64,000 nucleotides of DNA. Source: Butyrivibrio sp. YAB3001. GTDB lineage: Bacteria > Bacillota > Clostridia > Lachnospirales > Lachnospiraceae. Location of the stretch: assembly GCF_900112195.1 (NCBI RefSeq), contig NZ_FOKR01000004.1, positions 216,114 through 280,113 of the forward strand. The letters run 5' to 3'. Made by a program: the position numbers and the translations under genes. The notes below the pieces were generated by a model that saw only the letters and a program-made list of their open reading frames with translations, was not told where the DNA came from and ran no database searches. Of the stretch, positions 60,938-64,000 are shown one piece after another (position 1 is the first letter of the stretch; each line of letters begins with the position of its first letter).

Positions 60938-61060
60938 ATCCTCAATACTTTGCTGTATAGATGAATTCTCTACAGCTTCGGATACAGCTACAGACTTTCC
61001 ACATGCTGTCAGTATCATGCTTCCGCCCATTATAAGTGCAAGTATAGTTTTTTTCTTCAT
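60845..61060 (-). CDS. Short lipoprotein, 71 residues, probably truncated
   Basis: From ATG 61060 (GGAGG ten bases upstream). Signal peptide with lipobox LTAC (about Cys20), then only 50 residues of Ser/Glu/Asn-rich linker (ENSSIQQSIEDSGEQNEEVY) and no folded domain. The linker runs to the point where the XRE gene breaks, so this is likely the 5' part of a longer lipoprotein gene cut by the same deletion. An imperfect hairpin overlaps its leader. Confidence 0.55.
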   Translation of the reverse strand: MKKKTILALIMGGSMILTACGKSVAVSEAVENSSIQQSIEDSGEQNEEVYDHTNNAEIALAFREAGEISGS

Positions 61061-61146
61061 GATAAAAGAGCCTCCTGATTCTCTGTAATGACAATCATAA
61101 AGGCTCTTCCTTAAATTCACCTAAATAATCATTATTTCAACTGCCG

Positions 61147-61848
61147 TCAAGCAGTCTTTCTATCCACAAATATTTTTACTGAATCAGCCAAATGCTGATG
61201 ATGGACATGCGTCGCATCAAACTTCACAGATGAAAAAGCCATCTGCATTATCGGGCCTGTTGCAAAGGCGCAGATCAGTGTGCCAACACCTACCGGTCCT
61301 CCAAGAAGCCAGCCGATAAAGGTTGCAAGACTAAGAAGCGCAATGCTCACTGCACCTATTGGAATCTTATTTGCCCTCTTAGCAAGCGCTACAAGAAGAG
61401 TATCTCTGGGGCCACATCCAAGAGAAGCACTCATATACGTATACTGTGTGTATGCCATAATTACCAGCCCTATGAGCATAACTACAATGCCCTTTAACAT
61501 TGAATCGCATTTTGGAACAACGTTTATCTTGTTAAAAAAGTCCACGGCTTTCCCCACAACAAAGGCATCAATAAACATTGCTATCCCTATGGGCTCTTTT
61601 AAAGCAATATCCACGCCCAGGATTGCATATGATATAGCAACCGAAGCTGTACCATAAAGGATCCCAAGCGTTTTTGACAGGCCAAGATTCAATACATCCC
61701 ATGGTCCTGCTCCAATATTAGCCTGTATTGTCAGATATACTCCAAATCCGTTTACAAATAAGCTGACTGCAGCCAATAACATGTTTGTTATTATCGCCCT
61801 GGTTGTGCGGTTTTCCTTTAATCTACTATTGTTCAGCATTTCAATCAT
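61147..61848 (-). CDS. YczE-family membrane protein
   Basis: 233 residues, five to six helices, with the repeated family motif IQANIGAGPWDVLNLGLS in the first half and SASLGCGPRDTLLVALAKRA in the second. YczE/YitT-like proteins are conserved Firmicute membrane proteins; in Bacillus a relative influences surfactin production, but no general function is known. Monocistronic on the minus strand. Confidence 0.88.
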   Translation of the reverse strand: MIEMLNNSRLKENRTTRAIITNMLLAAVSLFVNGFGVYLTIQANIGAGPWDVLNLGLSKTLGILYGTASVAISYAILGVDIALKEPIGIAMFIDAFVVGKAVDFFNKINVVPKCDSMLKGIVVMLIGLVIMAYTQYTYMSASLGCGPRDTLLVALAKRANKIPIGAVSIALLSLATFIGWLLGGPVGVGTLICAFATGPIMQMAFSSVKFDATHVHHQHLADSVKIFVDRKTA

Positions 61849-61896
61849 TGTTCTATTCCAAATTCCTTCATCAAACTATCAGATTATGCACATTAC

Positions 61897-62091
61897 TTAT
61901 GGTTCTTCCAGGTATCTGACCTTTTTGCCATGAGCTATCGCATACTCAATCTCACTCTTAGTGCTGGATCCCACATAGCCTCCGACATCATATACATGCA
62001 CAGTCTGTCCAAACAAGTCTGCTTCTGTAGGAACAATTTCTCCCTTTTCGACTCTCAGCGCACCTGCTCCGATCAGCACACAACCGATCAA
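61897..62091 (-). pseudogene. Fragment of a nucleoside-deoxyribosyltransferase-like protein
   Basis: About 64 residues: ALRVEKGEIVPTEADLFGQT, VHVYDVGGYVGSSTKSEIEY, AIAHGKKVRYLE. The STKSEIEYAIAHGKKV block is typical of the end of 2-deoxyribosyltransferase-like folds. The frame has no ribosome-binding site and starts exactly where the flavodoxin fragment ends, so it is the tail of a gene joined by deletion. Confidence 0.5.
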
Positions 62092-62219
62092 AGATCTACT
62101 TCATGCCTATCAAGAACATCAATAAGAGTCACATCCTTATCGTATCCTGCTATGGCATCCAGTATCTTCTTAGTATTCCCATGATGCTGGCTATAATAAA
62201 CAATAGCTGTCTTTCCCAT
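62088..62219 (-). pseudogene. Flavodoxin N-terminal fragment
   Basis: An ATG at 62219 with CGGAGGAG upstream opens KTAIVYYSQHHGNTKKILDA, which carries the flavodoxin FMN phosphate loop, then DVTLIDVLDRHEVDL and a stop after 43 codons. Complete flavodoxins need about 140 residues or more. Promoter and ribosome-binding site are intact. Confidence 0.65.
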
Positions 62220-62242
62220 AAACAAAACTCCTCCGAAACAGA

Positions 62243-62279
62243 TACATCCATTATAACCCCAACAGCCCTATTCATCCCA
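62243..62279 (-). promoter_or_regulatory. Conserved promoter-like element, copy 3
   Basis: TGGGATGAAT, a TGTTGGGG core and TATAATGGAT (TATAAT at 62250-62255) precede the flavodoxin fragment, matching the elements at 29926 and 54843. Confidence 0.55.
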
Positions 62280-62297
62280 CTATAAATGAGCAAACAT

Positions 62298-62320
62298 AAA
62301 AGTACCCATCCTGTACTTTT
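62298..62320. terminator. Short bidirectional hairpin terminator
   Basis: An eight-base perfect stem (62298-62305 with 62313-62320) with A-rich and T-rich flanks. Confidence 0.5.
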
Positions 62321-62361
62321 TCTTGTAGAAGTGCCTAACCCCGCTCAAAATGTGGGCTTAG

Positions 62362-62388
62362 AAAAAGGACCGGATTTTGCTCCGATCC
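62362..62388 (-). terminator. Intrinsic terminator downstream of the kinase region
   Basis: Stem GGATCGGA/TCCGGTCC (one mismatch), six-base loop, then TTTTTC on the minus strand. It would end transcripts from the AgrC-like kinase, the 14-residue ORF and the gene fragment at 62463. Confidence 0.65.
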
Positions 62389-62462
62389 CAGTTTCAGCTC
62401 TTATTCAGCTTGCATTATTACCTATCCAAATCTTCGTTATGGCATGCGATTAAGATAAGCAA

Positions 62463-62582
62463 TTATATCTCTTTGGCTTTGAACAAATCATCTAGTGTGA
62501 CCTGCTTTTGAACAATTCCACTATACTGATTTGATTCCACCCCATAAGTTGTTACAAATACTATCTCTGAATACGTCTCCAT
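62463..62582 (-). pseudogene. Fragment resembling the end of an AAA-type ATPase
   Basis: 39 residues (YSEIVFVTTYGVESNQYSGI, VQKQVTLDDLFKAKEI). The VFVTTYG...QYSGIV...VTLDDLF pattern is familiar from the C-terminus of prokaryotic AAA-superfamily ATPases. No ribosome-binding site and no upstream domain, so it is a leftover of a larger gene. Confidence 0.4.
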
Positions 62583-62597
62583 ACAAATCAAATCTGA

Positions 62598-62642
62598 TTA
62601 GCCACGAATAATTCCAACTAAAGCTTCAATCCATCCCAACAT
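62598..62642 (-). CDS. Possible 14-residue amphipathic peptide
   Basis: ATG 62642 with GGAGG eight bases upstream; product MLGWIEALVGIIRG. It is strongly hydrophobic and amphipathic, similar in character to short modulins or pheromones. It follows an AgrC-like kinase gene on the same strand by about 135 bases. The ribosome-binding site is as good as any in the window, but it could also be a truncated gene start, since the frame continues as a gene fragment after the stop. Confidence 0.35.
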   Translation of the reverse strand: MLGWIEALVGIIRG

Positions 62643-62776
62643 TTTTACTACCTCCATTTTTAATACTTTTTTTAAATCAACTGTTTCCGTTTGTTTGTAT
62701 ATACATATTACACAATATTTTTATAAAAATAAAGCATTTAGAACAAACTGTAGAAAAAAAAGAATGAACTGCAAAA

Positions 62777-64000
62777 TTATTTCAAAGAAACTACGGTTGT
62801 AGCAATAAACTTATGGTCTTTACATTCAAGCTTCAATGAGCCATCATAGCGTTCTACTACTCTTTCGATATTAGCAAGTCCAAATCCATGTGATTCTTTG
62901 TCAGCTTTGGTAGTAGCTATGCGATTATTATGAACAAACACATCTTGAATACATGTATTACTTATTGTAAACACCCATAAATTCTTTTTCAAAATTGACT
63001 TGATTTCGATTTTTCTTTCTCCATCAACAATAGATGCTGCTTCTATTGCATTATCAATCAGATTAGATAAAAGAATTACAAGATCCACATCATCTACCTT
63101 CTCTGCTGGAATAAATCCTTCAAACGATAACGCAATATGCTTTTCATTTGCAGTTTTATCCTTAAAACTTATAAGAGCATCAGCAATAAAGTTTCCCGTA
63201 TCAAAGGATTTTTGTGTAGTAGACTGATATGCATCCTTTATTTCTTCAATATATTTAAGTGCCTGCTCATTCTTATTTTCAGAGATCAGTGCACTTAACG
63301 CCAAAAGTAAATTCTTGGTATCATGTCTAAAACGACGAAGCTCAGTATTTTTCTCATTCATCTCTCCGTAATACTCTGCCATCTGCTTCATCGGTTCTTC
63401 AAGGTTACCTATTATGGTTGTCATGGATACATTCTGCTTTCGAATCAGAATTGTATGAATTATCAGCACCGAAAGAAGTACATGTGCTATAATGCTCAAA
63501 TTCTTAAGTGATGCAGGATAGTCCGGCGATTTTAAAATCTCATCTTCAACCAATCCATAAACATAATATACTGCGAAAAGAACTACATATTCAAAAGTGG
63601 TAAGATTTGTAAAACACGTATTTAATAGCTTTATTTTTCTAAATGCAAGCAATATCATCAAGAATAAAAATATTGCACCTTCGACAAATGTAACGAATAC
63701 ATCAAATTTTAGTAATCGATTTCCACCAAATACATCTCCGAAATCGATAATATGCAAAAGCGGATTTGCAAATATCTCTGTTATACCTTCATAAAACAAA
63801 ACCATTATGATGAACTTGAACTTAACTCCATACTGAGTCCAAATGAATGGAATTATTCTGACAAAAAACAGTCCATATGCTAAAAACACCACAACTGCGT
63901 TAGCATCCTGACCAAGTTCAATCATAAATCTACACCAATATGTAGTAAATACATAAAAGATGATCCATATCAGATCACTATTCTTCCATTTATTTTTTAT
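62777..64000 (-). CDS. AgrC-like GHKL sensor histidine kinase (cut by window edge)
   Basis: The open frame runs from the stop at 62777 to the right edge without an upstream start, so at least 407 residues; the internal ATG at 63925 is not a true start because the preceding 25 codons read into another membrane helix (IWIIFYVFTTYWC). There are six or more helices, then a coiled coil (MKQMAEYYGEMNEKNTELRR), phosphoacceptor in RRFRHDTKNLLLALSALI, N box LLSNLIDNAIEAA and G box HGFGLANIERVVERYDG. This is the AgrC-type peptide-sensing layout. Confidence 0.9.
   Translation of the reverse strand: MKNKWKNSDLIWIIFYVFTTYWCRFMIELGQDANAVVVFLAYGLFFVRIIPFIWTQYGVKFKFIIMVLFYEGITEIFANPLLHIIDFGDVFGGNRLLKFDVFVTFVEGAIFLFLMILLAFRKIKLLNTCFTNLTTFEYVVLFAVYYVYGLVEDEILKSPDYPASLKNLSIIAHVLLSVLIIHTILIRKQNVSMTTIIGNLEEPMKQMAEYYGEMNEKNTELRRFRHDTKNLLLALSALISENKNEQALKYIEEIKDAYQSTTQKSFDTGNFIADALISFKDKTANEKHIALSFEGFIPAEKVDDVDLVILLSNLIDNAIEAASIVDGERKIEIKSILKKNLWVFTISNTCIQDVFVHNNRIATTKADKESHGFGLANIERVVERYDGSLKLECKDHKFIATTVVSLK

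Noticed and set aside
1..64000. CRISPR arrays, prophage, insertion sequences, replication origin
   Set aside because: No regularly spaced direct repeats, transposase, integrase or phage structural genes, and no DnaA-box clusters were seen on reading both strands.

Overview
The window reads as a stretch of chromosome from an anaerobic, moderately low-GC Firmicute, most likely a Lachnospiraceae member of the Butyrivibrio/Pseudobutyrivibrio type. This is an inference from the gene families: Lpl-type sugar ABC importers, GH53, GH32 and GH113-like polysaccharide enzymes, a UPF0397 ECF transporter, FloA/NfeD, rubredoxin-like proteins, strong GGAGG ribosome-binding sites and many small decayed genes. 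Most genes are on the minus strand. No phage, insertion sequence or CRISPR array was seen.

Layout. 1-9000: edge of an ABC-F ATPase, a YitT-type membrane protein, a secreted esterase, a Nif11-like small protein, an SprT-like metalloprotein, a voltage-gated K+ channel, a CinA C-terminal amidase, an AraC/GyrI regulator, and a truncated AAA-ATPase coupled to a GH113-like hydrolase. 9000-19700: tRNA-Gln(CTG), an ABC-2 exporter trio, acylphosphatase, a membrane Fe-S operon, msrA, and housekeeping enzymes including methylglyoxal synthase and a HAD-thioesterase fusion. 19700-28650: a complete sucrose/fructan locus (fructokinase, two GH32 proteins, binding protein, two permeases). A LacI regulator diverges from it across an operator-rich intergenic region, and related hairpins lie at both ends. 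28700-37800: small conserved genes, rhomboid, Nudix, an ECF transporter (T, fused A-A', S), a methyltransferase and a HAD phosphatase. 37800-43800: purine salvage, with a guanine riboswitch and terminator upstream of a BMP lipoprotein, a nucleoside ABC transporter and xpt.

44100-47700 holds an operon in which a sensor kinase and a LytTR regulator flank the membrane-microdomain proteins NfeD and FloA. 48000-58100 is an accessory-like stretch: HNH nuclease, GNAT-methyltransferase fusion, TipAS-type MerR regulator, large lipoproteins, an XRE-AbrB regulator with an acyltransferase, and several broken genes. 58300-60700 is a GH53 endo-galactanase with a divergent AraC regulator. 60700-64000 is a mosaic of truncated genes (XRE, lipoprotein, flavodoxin, AAA-type) beside an AgrC-like kinase that runs off the right edge.

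The strongest candidates for unusual biology are the kinase-NfeD-FloA-regulator operon, a 14-residue amphipathic peptide ORF behind the AgrC-like kinase, a conserved promoter-like element at three unrelated loci, and an otherwise open cysteine-rich reading frame broken by one in-frame TAG. All identifications come from motif and family recognition by reading; no database search was run.
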